The notes: generated by a model not told the origin, from the sequence alone. Shown: positions 34,645 to 43,724, counted from the stretch's first letter. The stretch is 64,000 nucleotides of DNA from Ornithinibacter aureus (GCF_009858245.1 NZ_VMSB01000001.1:3167623-3231622); one strand, 5' to 3'. A program made the numbers and translations.

Positions 34645-35382
34645 TCAGTATGTTCCGACCTCCGCCGTCCCGCTCCACTCCTGCCACGACATCCGCGCCA
34701 CGTGCATTCCGAGCCAACCGAAGCAGATCAGCAGCAGCAGGTGTGCCTCCAGCGGCCCGGCCGGCGGCAGGAGGAAGTCCCAGAGCAGGAACGCGACCAG
34801 CAGGACCAGCGGGATGCGCGGCAGACTCCTGCCACGCCAGCCCGCCACCGCCAACAGGATCAGGCCCAGGAACGAGCCGAGCAGATGCGGCACCAACGCT
34901 CCGAACACCGAACCGGGGTGCTCCATAAAGGCGTCATTGAGCCCGACCGCGGCATCCACCCCGAGCGCGGACGGTGCGATCGTCCCGGCGGTGTAGCCCA
35001 GCGCGAGGATGTTGTGAAAACCCCAGAAGCCCCACAAGGTGAGCAGGATCCCGGCGGCGGTCAGCCGCGGCGCCCGGTGCCGCGTCACCTGGGCCAGACC
35101 GAGGACGGCGACCGGCAGGAACAGCATGCTCGCCAAGAGCGCGAACTGCTCCACGCCGTGGAAGACGGGGTGCTCGACGCCCCAGCGGATCTGGTCGCTG
35201 AAGTCGCCGCTGCCGTCATCGATGACGAGATGGCCGACGAACTGGGTACCTCCGTTGAGGAGGCCGGCCGCGATCAGGCTCGCTGCGACGGCCAGTTGGG
35301 CGGCGCGGGAAAGCGGCGGCCGGGTGTCCAGGGCTTGGATCTCGCTCAGCTCCGCGGGGGCGGCAAGGTGCTGTGCGGTCAT
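34645..35382 (-). CDS. Integral membrane protein, kinase 3 partner
   Basis: 245 residues. Polar leader of 25 residues, then six hydrophobic segments (AQLAVAASLIAAGLLNGGTQ; LLASMLFLPVAVLGLAQV; LLGSFLGLILLAVAGWRG). The stop is 4 bases from the kinase 3 start, so it is the first gene of the operon. Function unknown; possibly the sensor's partner. Confidence 0.7.
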   Translation of the reverse strand: MTAQHLAAPAELSEIQALDTRPPLSRAAQLAVAASLIAAGLLNGGTQFVGHLVIDDGSGDFSDQIRWGVEHPVFHGVEQFALLASMLFLPVAVLGLAQVTRHRAPRLTAAGILLTLWGFWGFHNILALGYTAGTIAPSALGVDAAVGLNDAFMEHPGSVFGALVPHLLGSFLGLILLAVAGWRGRSLPRIPLVLLVAFLLWDFLLPPAGPLEAHLLLLICFGWLGMHVARMSWQEWSGTAEVGTY

Positions 35383-35546
35383 GCGGGTGTCCTCCTATCG
35401 GCCGGGCCGTCTGCCCGGGCTGACTCATCGTCGCCCGATCAGATAGGCCGACACATGGGTCACCTGCACCATCTCTACGCACCAAAACCGGCACACAAAG
35501 CGCTCATCCGTCCCGGGTGCTGAACGCTGCTTTGCCGCGCGACTTC

Positions 35547-35561
35547 CGACGCTGTGACGCA
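35547..35561 (+). repeat. Array site 22
   Basis: CGACGCTGTGACGCA followed by GGT; one change in the left half. CACACAAAGCG at 35492-35502 partly pairs with it. Confidence 0.68.
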
Positions 35562-35675
35562 GGTTGCCGGAGCGGTTGTGTGCTCACCCAGTCCTGCCGC
35601 GGCGGACCAGGGTTCTCACCTCGAGTAGGTCGGGGGCCTGCTGTAGCGAGGGCCAGAGTCCGGTTGGAGCGGTGG

Positions 35676-35789
35676 CTACCTTGGCAACGCCAGGTCGCGC
35701 AGGGTTACTCGCTCGTCGGGCTGGTCGGCGTCGGGCAACTCTGCTGCATCAACGTAGCCGTAGAGGAAGTCGAACGTCCCAAGCCTCAC
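35676..35789 (-). CDS. Possible small protein, 37 residues
   Basis: GTG 35789 to TAG: LGTFDFLYGYVDAAELPDA and ERVTLRDLALPR have ordinary protein composition. It is the only coding-like stretch of the 240-base unit between sites 22 and 23, which otherwise looks empty. May be the remnant of a longer gene. Confidence 0.3.
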   Translation of the reverse strand: MRLGTFDFLYGYVDAAELPDADQPDERVTLRDLALPR

Positions 35790-35800
35790 GGACGCATTCG

Positions 35801-35815
35801 CGGCGCTGAGACGCA
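35801..35815 (+). repeat. Array site 23, with inverted partner
   Basis: CGGCGCTGAGACGCA. AACGTCCCAAGCCTC at 35773-35787 is an imperfect reverse complement. A second GAGACGCACC follows directly. Confidence 0.75.
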
Positions 35816-35897
35816 CCCGCTTGAGACGCACCCCGATGTTCGCGCTCATGCCGATGAGCGGACGGCCACCAGACCTCGCTATCATCGCGGTGTGGCG

Positions 35898-36281
35898 ATG
35901 ACTCAGGCAACCGCGACGACTCGACGATCCTTGGAACTCGAAGCAGTTGGGTTGGCAGCGGCGGCGTGCCTGTTCAACGGCTTCAGCGACCCATCTCGGC
36001 TCACGATCCTCCGGCACCTCACACTCGGTGAGCACCGGGTCGTAGACCTCACCGCGCACCTCAACCTGGCGCAGAGCACCGTCTCCAAGCATCTGGCCTG
36101 CCTGCGGGACTGCGGGTTGGTGGCCTCACGTCCCGAGGGCCGTGCGTCCGTCTTCTCGCTGACCCACCCCGAGGCCGTGCTGGAGCTGTTCTCCGCTGCC
36201 GAACGACTGCTGAGCCTGACCGGCGAAGCCGTCACCCTGTGCCCGACCTACGGCACGACCACCATCGAGGGAGCCCGATGA
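35898..36281 (+). CDS. ArsR/SmtB-family metal-responsive repressor
   Basis: 127 residues from ATG 35898 (GTG 35892 possible). FNGFSDPSRLTILRHLTLGE, then LTAHLNLAQSTVSKHLACLR is the winged helix. Cysteines in LACLRDCG and in CPTYG, plus His residues, are candidates for metal binding, as in CmtR-type cadmium/lead sensors. Overlaps the transporter gene by 4 bases, so it probably represses this operon. Confidence 0.92.
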   Translation: MTQATATTRRSLELEAVGLAAAACLFNGFSDPSRLTILRHLTLGEHRVVDLTAHLNLAQSTVSKHLACLRDCGLVASRPEGRASVFSLTHPEAVLELFSAAERLLSLTGEAVTLCPTYGTTTIEGAR

Positions 36282-36952
36282 CCAGCCCCGCGCCCAACGT
36301 CCCAGGAGCGACAACCCTCACCGAGGACGAGACCGAGCGCCTCACCCGGCGCGGGCTCCGCCTGTGCCAATTCACCGTCGCGTACAACGTGGTGGAGGGG
36401 GCCGTCGCGATCACGGCGGGCCTGCTGGCCGGGCTGGTGTCACTCGTGGGGTTCGGGATCGACTCCGGCATCGAATCCGCCGCCTCGGTCCTCGTCGGCC
36501 TTCGGCTCGCCGCCCGCCTGCGCCACGGTGAGGCCGACGAAGCCAAGGAGCGCCGGGCGCTGCGCGCGGTCGCGGTCACCTTCTTCGTTCTCGCCGCGTA
36601 CGTGTCGTTCGAGGGCATCCGGTCTCTGGTCGGCGGCGAGACCCCGGACAACTCGGTCGTCGGCATCGTCCTACTCACGCTGTCGCTCATCGTCATGCCG
36701 GTCTTGGCGCGCGCCAAGAAGCGGGTCGGCGAACAACTCGGCGGCGACAAGTTGATCCTCGCCGACGCAGCCGAGACCAGGATCTGCGTCCTCCTCAGCA
36801 TCTCGACGCTGCTCGGGCTGGTGCTGTTCGCCCTCACCGGCGCGGCGTGGCTCGACCCCGTCGCCGGGTTCGTCATCGCTGCGTTCGCCATCCACGAGGG
36901 CCGCGAAGCCTGGGAGGGCGAACTCGTGGAGGACGATGATGACGACGATTGA
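36278..36952 (+). CDS. Cation diffusion facilitator-like transporter
   Basis: 224 residues from ATG 36278. Six hydrophobic segments; acidic motifs GFGIDSGIES and LILADAAETRICVLL lie where CDF proteins have their metal-site aspartates, with LDPVAGFVIAAFAI after them. No cytoplasmic C-terminal CDF domain; the chain ends in six aspartates. Likely exports the metal sensed by the ArsR protein. Confidence 0.87.
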   Translation: MTSPAPNVPGATTLTEDETERLTRRGLRLCQFTVAYNVVEGAVAITAGLLAGLVSLVGFGIDSGIESAASVLVGLRLAARLRHGEADEAKERRALRAVAVTFFVLAAYVSFEGIRSLVGGETPDNSVVGIVLLTLSLIVMPVLARAKKRVGEQLGGDKLILADAAETRICVLLSISTLLGLVLFALTGAAWLDPVAGFVIAAFAIHEGREAWEGELVEDDDDDD

Positions 36953-37151
36953 CTGGAGTCGCTGACGTCCGCTCATCAGCGTGAGGCGTTTACCGGATTT
37001 GCCGCACTCCGTGTGCGGTGGTGCGAGCCGACTCCGGCTCCGAACAGTCGTTAGGAACGAGGCCCTCGGTGCTCACGTAGGGGTCGAGTGCCACCCGGTC
37101 GCTCCGGAAACGGAGATGCCAAGTCCCCAGTCCGTAGACCAATATGCGGGC
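36953..37151. other. Intergenic, possible weak array site
   Basis: No gene. TACCGGATTTGCCGCA (36991-37006) resembles an array site with two bases missing from the left half; too weak to count. Confidence 0.3.
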
Positions 37152-37763
37152 ATGGCCCGAACGAGCACAGTGATCACCGACAGATTGGAGGAAGCGCTTC
37201 GTTCGCAGTTTCCGGTGCGCATCTGTCGTGACCAGTCATGGGCTCCAGACGACGTGCCCGGCTTCGTGGTGAGCCTCTCTGACGGTTGGGTGGCTGTTCA
37301 AAGGCTGGTGGACGCCGTCTACGTCGACGGCTACGACGTCGTGCGTATCCAGGACGTCACCGAGGTTGAGGCCGACGGTGAGGGTGGCTACATCGAACGC
37401 GCGGTCGCCGGCCTCGGGCGCCGGGAGCCAAGGTTTCACCTTCCTGTGGGCGCCGCTGCCGATGCAGTTCTCCGCGCTGCCGCCGAACACGCGGCCCTCG
37501 TGTGCGTGCACCTGGAGGCGGCAGAGGACTACCCGCTGCTCGTCGGGCGGGTAGTTCGGTTTGGCACGCGCAAATTCGATCTCCAGTTGATCGGCCCGCG
37601 AGGCGTCTGGGAGACCGATGCAGCTCGCCTGTGGTACCGCGACGTGACTCGGGTGGGCCTCGGAGACCGATACTCCAGCGCCCTGGCCCGGTTCGGTGAT
37701 CGGGCGCCGGTTCCCGGGCGGCATCGCGACCTGCAGTCGTTCTGTAGCGGAGAGGAGTCCTAG
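37152..37763 (+). CDS. Hypothetical protein
   Basis: 203 residues from ATG 37152. Beta-rich N-terminal part (DGWVAVQRLVDAVYVDGYDV; VRIQDVTEVEADGEG), and a second similar segment (LLVGRVVRFGTRKFDLQLIG; ARLWYRDVTRVGLGDRY), which suggests two Sm-like barrels. No catalytic motif. Probably cytoplasmic. Function unknown. Confidence 0.65.
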   Translation: MARTSTVITDRLEEALRSQFPVRICRDQSWAPDDVPGFVVSLSDGWVAVQRLVDAVYVDGYDVVRIQDVTEVEADGEGGYIERAVAGLGRREPRFHLPVGAAADAVLRAAAEHAALVCVHLEAAEDYPLLVGRVVRFGTRKFDLQLIGPRGVWETDAARLWYRDVTRVGLGDRYSSALARFGDRAPVPGRHRDLQSFCSGEES

Positions 37764-37922
37764 CTGCGCTGGGTTTCGACAAAAGCGCACGCGTCGGAGC
37801 CGTGTTCCCCGGAGCGGCACCTCATCAAGCAACGTCCTCAATTGCCGCGGATAGGGCCATCCCCTCCTGCAATGAGCGTGCGGTGAGTTCTTCTACGAGT
37901 AGATGAGTCGTGGCGGCACAAT

Positions 37923-38282
37923 GTGGCTGTGACGAAGAAGCGGAGGGCCACCTCGGGCGCTGGTCGCCGGATGTGGAGCCCCGGTGGTCGACGCATGTTT
38001 GACCCCGATGGTGTCGAACTGACGTTGGACGACCCGAGTGCTGACAGGACCACCATCGAGCGGCTGACGAGAGACGGCAGTGACGTCGTGGTAGTTGACT
38101 GCGGCGCGGCCTTGGCGTGGCTTCGGGGTGCGGACGCACGCGACGCGTGGGCGCGACGCGAGCGTGACTTCGAGGATGTCGTCGACTGGAAGGCCCCGGC
38201 CGGCGCACCGGGCGAGTTGCCGTACCGAGGTGAGGTCTGGCGGCACGGCGACAAGCGCATCGTTGTCTTGTCGAACGAGTAG
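37923..38282 (+). CDS. Hypothetical protein
   Basis: 119 residues from GTG 37923 (GTG 37929 also possible). Basic N-terminus (TKKRRATSGAGRRMWSPGGR), acidic middle with VVVVDCGAALAWLRG, and GEVWRHGDKRIVVLSNE at the end. No family recognised. The 160-base gap before it shows nothing certain. Confidence 0.55.
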   Translation: MAVTKKRRATSGAGRRMWSPGGRRMFDPDGVELTLDDPSADRTTIERLTRDGSDVVVVDCGAALAWLRGADARDAWARRERDFEDVVDWKAPAGAPGELPYRGEVWRHGDKRIVVLSNE

Positions 38283-38283
38283 G

Positions 38284-38298
38284 CGGCGCAGCCTTACC
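38284..38298 (+). repeat. Array site 24 (left half only)
   Basis: CGGCGCAGCCTTACC, just after the stop of the hypothetical gene; the right half is lost or replaced. Confidence 0.35.
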
Positions 38299-38438
38299 GC
38301 TCATGCCGCGACCCAAGAGGTCGGCTCAAGGCACGGTTACCACCTGGCGACCCGAGCCATGGCCATGCTCGAGCTGGGTGGCTGGTGGCTGGGCAGGGTA
38401 GCGCGTGCGACCAAGGGTCTGAAAGCGGGAAAGGCGAG

Positions 38439-38780
38439 TCAGGCATGTCCTGGGACGCCGTCGCGCACTTCCTGCTCGACCGTCTTGACGCACTCGAGGA
38501 GGTCCTTGGACTCGGGGAACTCTCGACGCAGCACCTGCAACCGGATCGGACCCCACCTCCGGCGTCGCACCTTGACCACGTTGATTCGAGAGGCCACACC
38601 TGCCAAGGTGCTCCAGATGCCATAGATCAAGGCGCTGGGAATGTCGATGCCAGCGTTGCCCTGCGACCACAGGGAGACACCACGCGGGCCGCCTGCGATC
38701 GAGTAGTGGTCGCCGTTGGACTCGAAGTCTTTCCAGAGGACGCGACCTTCCCTCTGCCAGCCGTCCTCGAGTTGCTCCAC
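38439..38780 (-). CDS. Hypothetical protein
   Basis: 113 residues. LEDGWQREGRVLWKDFESNG and GGPRGVSLWSQGNAGIDIPS, then a hydrophobic helix ALIYGIWSTLAGVASRINVV and a basic C-terminus. The Gly-Gly-Pro and aspartate pattern recalls small effector-associated proteins, but I do not assign one. Single gene before site 25. Confidence 0.55.
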   Translation of the reverse strand: MEQLEDGWQREGRVLWKDFESNGDHYSIAGGPRGVSLWSQGNAGIDIPSALIYGIWSTLAGVASRINVVKVRRRRWGPIRLQVLRREFPESKDLLECVKTVEQEVRDGVPGHA

Positions 38781-38858
38781 GCCGAGATCGTCGCACGGAG
38801 GGGCCCGGACCTTTCCTCATTTGCCGCGATCCGGGCGGGAGCAGACGCCGCGATCAGG

Positions 38859-38873
38859 CGGCGTAGAGACCCG
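38859..38873 (+). repeat. Array site 25
   Basis: CGGCGTAGAGACCCG, preceded by GATCAGG. CGCCG at 38847 can pair with CGGCG across an 8-base loop. Confidence 0.65.
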
Positions 38874-38902
38874 CTCTCGCTTCGCCCGTGGTGCCGCGGG
38901 GG

Positions 38903-40591
38903 CTACTGTGTCGTGCTGCGTTGGTGGTGGTTGGCTTGGGCGACCTTGCGGTCGGTGGCGAGGATCCAGATGGCCAGGGCCACACCGGCGGCAGCGGCCA
39001 GGAGGAAGAACAGAATGGCGATTCCGGGGTAGCCGAGCAGGGTCCAGGATGAGGGCACCCGCATCATCAGTGCGGCGCCGATGAGGGTCGCGGCGATGAT
39101 CAGGCCGAGGGTGAGTCGGTTGGCGATGCGCTGCAGGACCAGGTGGAGGCGCTCCTCGTCAATGGCGTCCACGCGCAGCCGGAACTCACCAGCGGCCATC
39201 GCGTCGAGGATCCGGTTGGCTCGCTTGGGCAGCTGGGCCGTGAAGTCCTTCGCCTCGATCGCCGCTGACAGCAGCCCCCCGGGGGTCGCCCTCAGGCTCG
39301 AGGCGAAGATCTCGCTGACGTTGTCGCGGATGCACTGGGCGGGGGCGAATGTCGGGTCGAGGTGAGAGGTGGCCTGGTCCAGGTTGAGCATGGCCTTGCC
39401 GATCATCGACATCTCAGCCGGCGGGCGCAGCCCGTGGACGCCGGACAGCCTGCTCAGGTCGACGAGGACCGTGCCGACCTCCAGGTCCGCACCGCTGCCC
39501 ACTGCCTCGGAGACCAGGTGGCTGACGTCGTCGCGGAATGCTGCGGCGTCGTAGCCCTCGATCGGGTGGCCCATCGCTGCCAGGATCGCGGCCGTCTCCT
39601 CGCCGTCGCCGTCGCTGATCGAGAGCAGGAGCTTCACCACCTGGTCCTGCACCCGTGGTGGGACCGATGCGGTCATCCCGAAGTCCAGCAGGGCCAGCTG
39701 CCCGTCCTCGGTGATCAGGAGGTTGCCCGGGTGCGGGTCGGCGTGCAGGACCCCGTGGTCGAGGATCATCCGCAGGTACGCGCGGAACAGCTGCTCGACG
39801 ATCGGTCGGGCGTCGATGTCCATCAGCCCCAGGCGTCCGATGTCGGTGATCTTGCGGCCCTCGATGCGGTCCATCGTCACGAGCCTGCTCGTGGTGTACT
39901 CCATGACCGGTTGGGGCACAACCAGCCGGTCGTACTCGGCGGTCAGCTCGCCGAAGGTGACCAGATTCTTGGCCTCGCGCCGGTAGTCCAGCTCCCCGGC
40001 CACCGACCGGCGGAACTGGGCGAGCAGCTGCCCGAACCCGAACTGGCGGCCGGCCTCGGTCCGCCTGTCGGCAATGCTGGCCAGCCGGGTCAGGACCTCC
40101 ATGTCGTCACGGACGGTCTCGCGCACCCCGGGCCGCTGGACCTTGACCACGACCTCGCGGCCGTTGCGCAACGTCCCGGCATGGACCTGCCCGATCGAGG
40201 CCGATGCCAACGGGTCGACGCTGAAATCGCTGAACCGCTCCCCGATCGACGCACCCAGCTCGCCCTCCACGACCTCCCGAACCGCCGCGAACGGGATGGG
40301 GTCAACGGTGTCCTGCAGCCGGGCCAACGCGGTCGTGTAAACCGCCGGGAGGAGGTCGAAGCGCGTCGAGAGCAGCTGCCCGAGCTTGATGAAAGTGGGC
40401 CCCATCCGCTCAAGGTCGGCCGCCAACCGCTCCGCCGTCTCGGCATCCCCGGTAATCGGATCCTCCGGACCGGAACCGGGCTCGTCGACCGAGAACTCGT
40501 CCAGCCGAGCCCCCGACACCAGATCAGATCGGCCGTAACGACGCAGAAGCCGCACGAGGTCCACATATCGGCTGTCAACAGGGTTGCGCAT
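38903..40591 (-). CDS. UbiB/ABC1-family atypical kinase
   Basis: 562 residues from ATG 40591. MGPTFIKLGQLLSTR is the KxGQ motif of the family, LASASIGQVHAG the Ala-rich loop, VVVKVQRPGV the catalytic lysine, HGVLHADPHPGNLL the catalytic loop and LLDFGM the metal-binding aspartate. Two C-terminal helices (TLGLIIAATLIGAALMM; AILFFLLAAAAGVALAIWIL) anchor it in the membrane. Related proteins affect isoprenoid quinone supply. Unusually large for a cassette gene. Confidence 0.92.
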   Translation of the reverse strand: MRNPVDSRYVDLVRLLRRYGRSDLVSGARLDEFSVDEPGSGPEDPITGDAETAERLAADLERMGPTFIKLGQLLSTRFDLLPAVYTTALARLQDTVDPIPFAAVREVVEGELGASIGERFSDFSVDPLASASIGQVHAGTLRNGREVVVKVQRPGVRETVRDDMEVLTRLASIADRRTEAGRQFGFGQLLAQFRRSVAGELDYRREAKNLVTFGELTAEYDRLVVPQPVMEYTTSRLVTMDRIEGRKITDIGRLGLMDIDARPIVEQLFRAYLRMILDHGVLHADPHPGNLLITEDGQLALLDFGMTASVPPRVQDQVVKLLLSISDGDGEETAAILAAMGHPIEGYDAAAFRDDVSHLVSEAVGSGADLEVGTVLVDLSRLSGVHGLRPPAEMSMIGKAMLNLDQATSHLDPTFAPAQCIRDNVSEIFASSLRATPGGLLSAAIEAKDFTAQLPKRANRILDAMAAGEFRLRVDAIDEERLHLVLQRIANRLTLGLIIAATLIGAALMMRVPSSWTLLGYPGIAILFFLLAAAAGVALAIWILATDRKVAQANHHQRSTTQ

Positions 40592-40708
40592 GAGCCCATC
40601 CTTGCGGCTGCACGACCCCGCTGAACCACCCGCACCCATGAGCACGATCACAACGACCCGGCAGCAGGGGGCGCGCCGTCTCACGGCATCCGGGCGGAGC
40701 GCGTCAGG

Positions 40709-40724
40709 CGGCTACAGAGACGCG
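40709..40724 (+). repeat. Array site 26
   Basis: CGGCTACAGAGACGCG, one extra base in the spacer, preceded by GTCAGG. Confidence 0.6.
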
Positions 40725-40767
40725 CTGAGTCCGTGCATGGGCGCGGCTTGACATCTAGCGTGGGCGC

Positions 40768-41064
40768 ATGGCGTTCCTGCGGCTTGCGTTCTTCCCTGGC
40801 GGCACACCCGAGCAGTGGGCGGATGTCGTGGAAGCCATTGGTGACGTCCCACCGCCGAAGGGCCGGCGTGCCTTTGCCGCTGGCGCCGTCGAGGACGGTT
40901 GGCAGGTGATGCAACTGTGGGACAGCCGCGAATACCTCGAGGATTTCAACCGCGAGGTCTTCTTCCCCGCGGTCGCTGGTCTTGGTGACCGCGGGTTCAC
41001 CCAAGCCCCCATCGTCCGTGACATCGACACCGTCATCGCCTGGATTGGCGAGCAGCGGATCTGA
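40768..41064 (+). CDS. Small hypothetical protein, possibly ABM-like
   Basis: 98 residues. LRLAFFPGGTPEQWADVVEA and EDGWQVMQLWDSREYLEDFN followed by FFPAVAGLGDRGFTQAPIV follow the beta-alpha-beta order of dimeric alpha-beta barrel (ABM-type) proteins. No catalytic residues identified. Confidence 0.6.
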   Translation: MAFLRLAFFPGGTPEQWADVVEAIGDVPPPKGRRAFAAGAVEDGWQVMQLWDSREYLEDFNREVFFPAVAGLGDRGFTQAPIVRDIDTVIAWIGEQRI

Positions 41065-41136
41065 CAGTCGTTCTGGGCCGCTCCACCGCTATTCGCCTTG
41101 AACAGTCGACTTCTTCACCTCTCCCCGCTCGACTGG

Positions 41137-41151
41137 CGGCGCAGTGACGCG
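41137..41151 (+). repeat. Array site 27, with inverted partner
   Basis: CGGCGCAGTGACGCG. GTCGTTCTGGGCCGC at 41067-41081 pairs through GTC and GCCGC. The next site is 50 bases on. Confidence 0.75.
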
Positions 41152-41186
41152 AACCTCACGACTGTCGCGAAGTTGCGCCCAACAGC

Positions 41187-41201
41187 CGGCGGATAGACGC
41201 A
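41187..41201 (+). repeat. Array site 28
   Basis: CGGCGGATAGACGCA. With site 27 it bounds a 50-base unit that has no gene. Confidence 0.7.
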
Positions 41202-41269
41202 CCGACGAGGCTAGAGATCGACTGTCCCGGGGTCGCTACTGGCGCCGGGGGTGCCGCTAGTCTCGCGGT

Positions 41270-41863
41270 GTGCCCGAGTTCAGTTGGCGACCGGCCAACG
41301 AGGTGACGTGCGAAGACGTCGAGGCGGTGTTCGAGGCTGGCGGCGCCCGCAAGTGCCGCTGTCAGGCCCTCAAGGTCCCGGGCTGGATTTGGCGCGACAC
41401 GACCCAGGAGGAGCGCGACACCGCGCTGCTGGAGCAGGCCGGCTGCGGTACGAGCGGCCCCACGTCGGGCCTGGTCGGGTATGTCGACGGCGAGCCCGCT
41501 GGGTGGGTCGCGGTCGAACCGCGGGAGAACTATCCGAGGATCTGGGCCCGTCAGAAGTCGTGGATGCGCAAGGACCCGGACCTCGAGGGCGTGTTGTCGG
41601 TCACCTGCTTCGTCGTTCGAAAGGGTTTCCGTCGACAGGGGGTGATGTACGAGCTCGCCGCCGCCACCGTCGAGTACGGCAGACAGGTGGGCGCTCGCAT
41701 CCTTGAGGGCTACCCCACCGAGCCGCCGCCAGGCAAGAACGTGATCTGGGATGAGGCCTCGGTCGGGCTGCTCCAAGTGTTCCTCGGCGCCGGCTACGAG
41801 GTCGAGGCCTCGCCCACGCTGCGCCGCAGGGTGGTGCGACACCGACTCGACGCATTGTCCTGA
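41270..41863 (+). CDS. GNAT-family N-acetyltransferase
   Basis: 197 residues from GTG 41270. CFVVRKGFRRQGVMYELAAA is the acetyl-CoA loop and EASVGLLQVFLGAGYEV the late motif. The cysteine pair in ARKCRCQALKVPGWIWRD near residue 30 is typical of one actinobacterial GNAT group. Substrate unknown. Confidence 0.85.
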   Translation: MPEFSWRPANEVTCEDVEAVFEAGGARKCRCQALKVPGWIWRDTTQEERDTALLEQAGCGTSGPTSGLVGYVDGEPAGWVAVEPRENYPRIWARQKSWMRKDPDLEGVLSVTCFVVRKGFRRQGVMYELAAATVEYGRQVGARILEGYPTEPPPGKNVIWDEASVGLLQVFLGAGYEVEASPTLRRRVVRHRLDALS

Positions 41864-41947
41864 CTATTGGTCGCGCTCACCTGAGGTGGCCCGGCAGCCG
41901 AGTACGCGACCAGGCGGAGAAGTCGTATCTGGCGCAACCGCTCTATC

Positions 41948-41962
41948 CGGCGGAATGCCCTA
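41948..41962 (+). repeat. Array site 29
   Basis: CGGCGGAATGCCCTA, identical to site 18; likewise ends in the vapC stop codon. Confidence 0.65.
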
Positions 41963-42027
41963 TGTGCGGAGTCGCTCCGAGGGTTGGCCGGTGATGGTGG
42001 CGATGAGGTCGAAGTCCTTGTCCACGT

Positions 42028-42032
42028 GTAAG
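42028..42032. repeat. Target duplication of the IS1380-type element, left
   Basis: GTAAG, repeated at 43725-43729. Confidence 0.85.
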
Positions 42033-43724
42033 CCTCGATCCACCGATGGGCAGGGTGGTAGTGGGCTGAGGAGGCGTGTCGGGACATGAGAATGCCCCTG
42101 TGTGGCAACAGAATTGGAGTTCTTCACGCTTCAGTTCGTCACACACGCAAGGGGCATCTCGTAGGTGAAACTCTCTCACACCCTCCCAGCGACCTCGGCG
42201 GTCTTCGACGACCCGAATCTTGTGTCGGCCGCCGGGTTGGTTCCGGTCTTGGCCCTGGCTGATCGGGCGGGGCTGCGACGCCTTGCGGATGAGCATCTGA
42301 GCGTGCCGGGTGACAAGGGCGCCAACGCCGGGTTGAAGGTCGCCTCGCTGGTCGCGGGGATGGTCGCTGGCGCCGACAGCATCGATGACATGGCGCTGCT
42401 GCGGCACGGTGGGATGGGCCGGGTCTTCGCCCGGGCGTACGCGCCGTCGACGTTGGGGTCGTTCCTGCGCTCGTTCACGTTCGGTCACGTCCGCCAGCTC
42501 GACGCGCTCGCCTCGAGGTTCCTCACACGCCTGGCAGCTCAAGGCGAGCGAGCCGCGCAGGTCGTCGGCGACGGCACCGGTGGCCGGGTGTTGGTCGATA
42601 TCGACGACACGATCATTCAGGTGCACGGCCACGCCAAACAGGGTGCCGGGTTCGGCTACTCCGGGGTCCGCGGGCTGAACGCGTTGCTGGCCACGGTCAC
42701 CACCACTGGGTCGGCACCGGTGGTCGTGGCGCAGCGGCTGCGGAAAGGGTCGTGCGGGTCCCCGCGCGGAGCCAAACGGTTGGTCGCTGACGCGCTCAAG
42801 ACCGTGCGCACGTTGCACCCCGGTCAGGGCAAGCCGTTGCTGCGGGCGGACTCGGCGTTCTACGGGGCGCCCACCGTCGGTGCCGCGGTTCGCGCCGGGG
42901 CGCAGGTGTCGGTCACCGTACGCCTGGACCCCAAGGTCAAGGCCGCGATCACCACCATCAGCGAACACGCGTGGACCCCGATCGAGTACACCGACGCCGT
43001 CTTCGACGAGGTCAGCGGCACCTGGGTGTCGCGGGCTGAGGTCGCCGAGGTGCCCTTCACCGCGTTCTCCTCCAAGAAGGCGGCCGATCAGGTTCCCGGG
43101 CGCCTGGTGGTGCGCCGCATCCCCGACGTCAACGCTGACAAGAAGAAGGCAACCGGGCAGGGCACCCTGTTCGACACCTGGCGCTTCCACGCCTTCTTCA
43201 CCACCACCGACCCCACCGACCTGGACACCGTCGCCGCGGATAAGACCCACCGCGGACACGCGATCATCGAGCAGGTCCACGCCGACCTCAAGAACTCCGC
43301 CCTGGCGCACCTGCCCTCAGGCAAATTCACCGCCAACGCCGCCTGGCTCGTGCTGGCCGTCATCGCGTTCAACCTCACCCGCACCGCAGCCACCATCGCC
43401 AGCGCCGACCTCGCCAGAGCCACCACCGCCACCATCCGCCGCAAGCTGATCACCGTCCCCGCCCGGGTGGCGTCCTCGGCCCGACGGGTCACCCTGCACC
43501 TACCGACCGCCTGGCCCTGGCAGGAAGCGTGGACCCGCCTGTTCACCCAGAACTGCGGCCCACCAGAACCGGTCAATCCCTGACCACCCAGCCCTCACGG
43601 CGCGACCCGAACTCGAAGTGGAACACCCTGACAGCGAGGTCAGGAGAACCGCACTGCCCTCAAGCCACCACCACGGACCTGGGCGAAATCAGCTCACCCC
43701 ACCCAGGACGTCGGTGGATCGAGG
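42033..43724 (+). mobile_element. IS1380-family insertion sequence
   Basis: About 1692 bp. Terminal inverted repeats begin CCTCGATCCACCGA on both ends. Flanked by GTAAG. Carries one transposase gene. It splits vapC copy 2. Confidence 0.92.
42165..43583 (+). CDS. IS1380-family transposase
   Basis: 472 residues from GTG. The catalytic domain has the first Asp in GRVLVDIDDTIIQVHGHAKQ, the second in LLRADSAFYG, and a Glu in RGHAIIEQVHADLKNSAL, the DDE order of IS1380 (DUF772-lacking, IS4-like) enzymes. Full length and probably active. Confidence 0.93.
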   Translation: MKLSHTLPATSAVFDDPNLVSAAGLVPVLALADRAGLRRLADEHLSVPGDKGANAGLKVASLVAGMVAGADSIDDMALLRHGGMGRVFARAYAPSTLGSFLRSFTFGHVRQLDALASRFLTRLAAQGERAAQVVGDGTGGRVLVDIDDTIIQVHGHAKQGAGFGYSGVRGLNALLATVTTTGSAPVVVAQRLRKGSCGSPRGAKRLVADALKTVRTLHPGQGKPLLRADSAFYGAPTVGAAVRAGAQVSVTVRLDPKVKAAITTISEHAWTPIEYTDAVFDEVSGTWVSRAEVAEVPFTAFSSKKAADQVPGRLVVRRIPDVNADKKKATGQGTLFDTWRFHAFFTTTDPTDLDTVAADKTHRGHAIIEQVHADLKNSALAHLPSGKFTANAAWLVLAVIAFNLTRTAATIASADLARATTATIRRKLITVPARVASSARRVTLHLPTAWPWQEAWTRLFTQNCGPPEPVNP

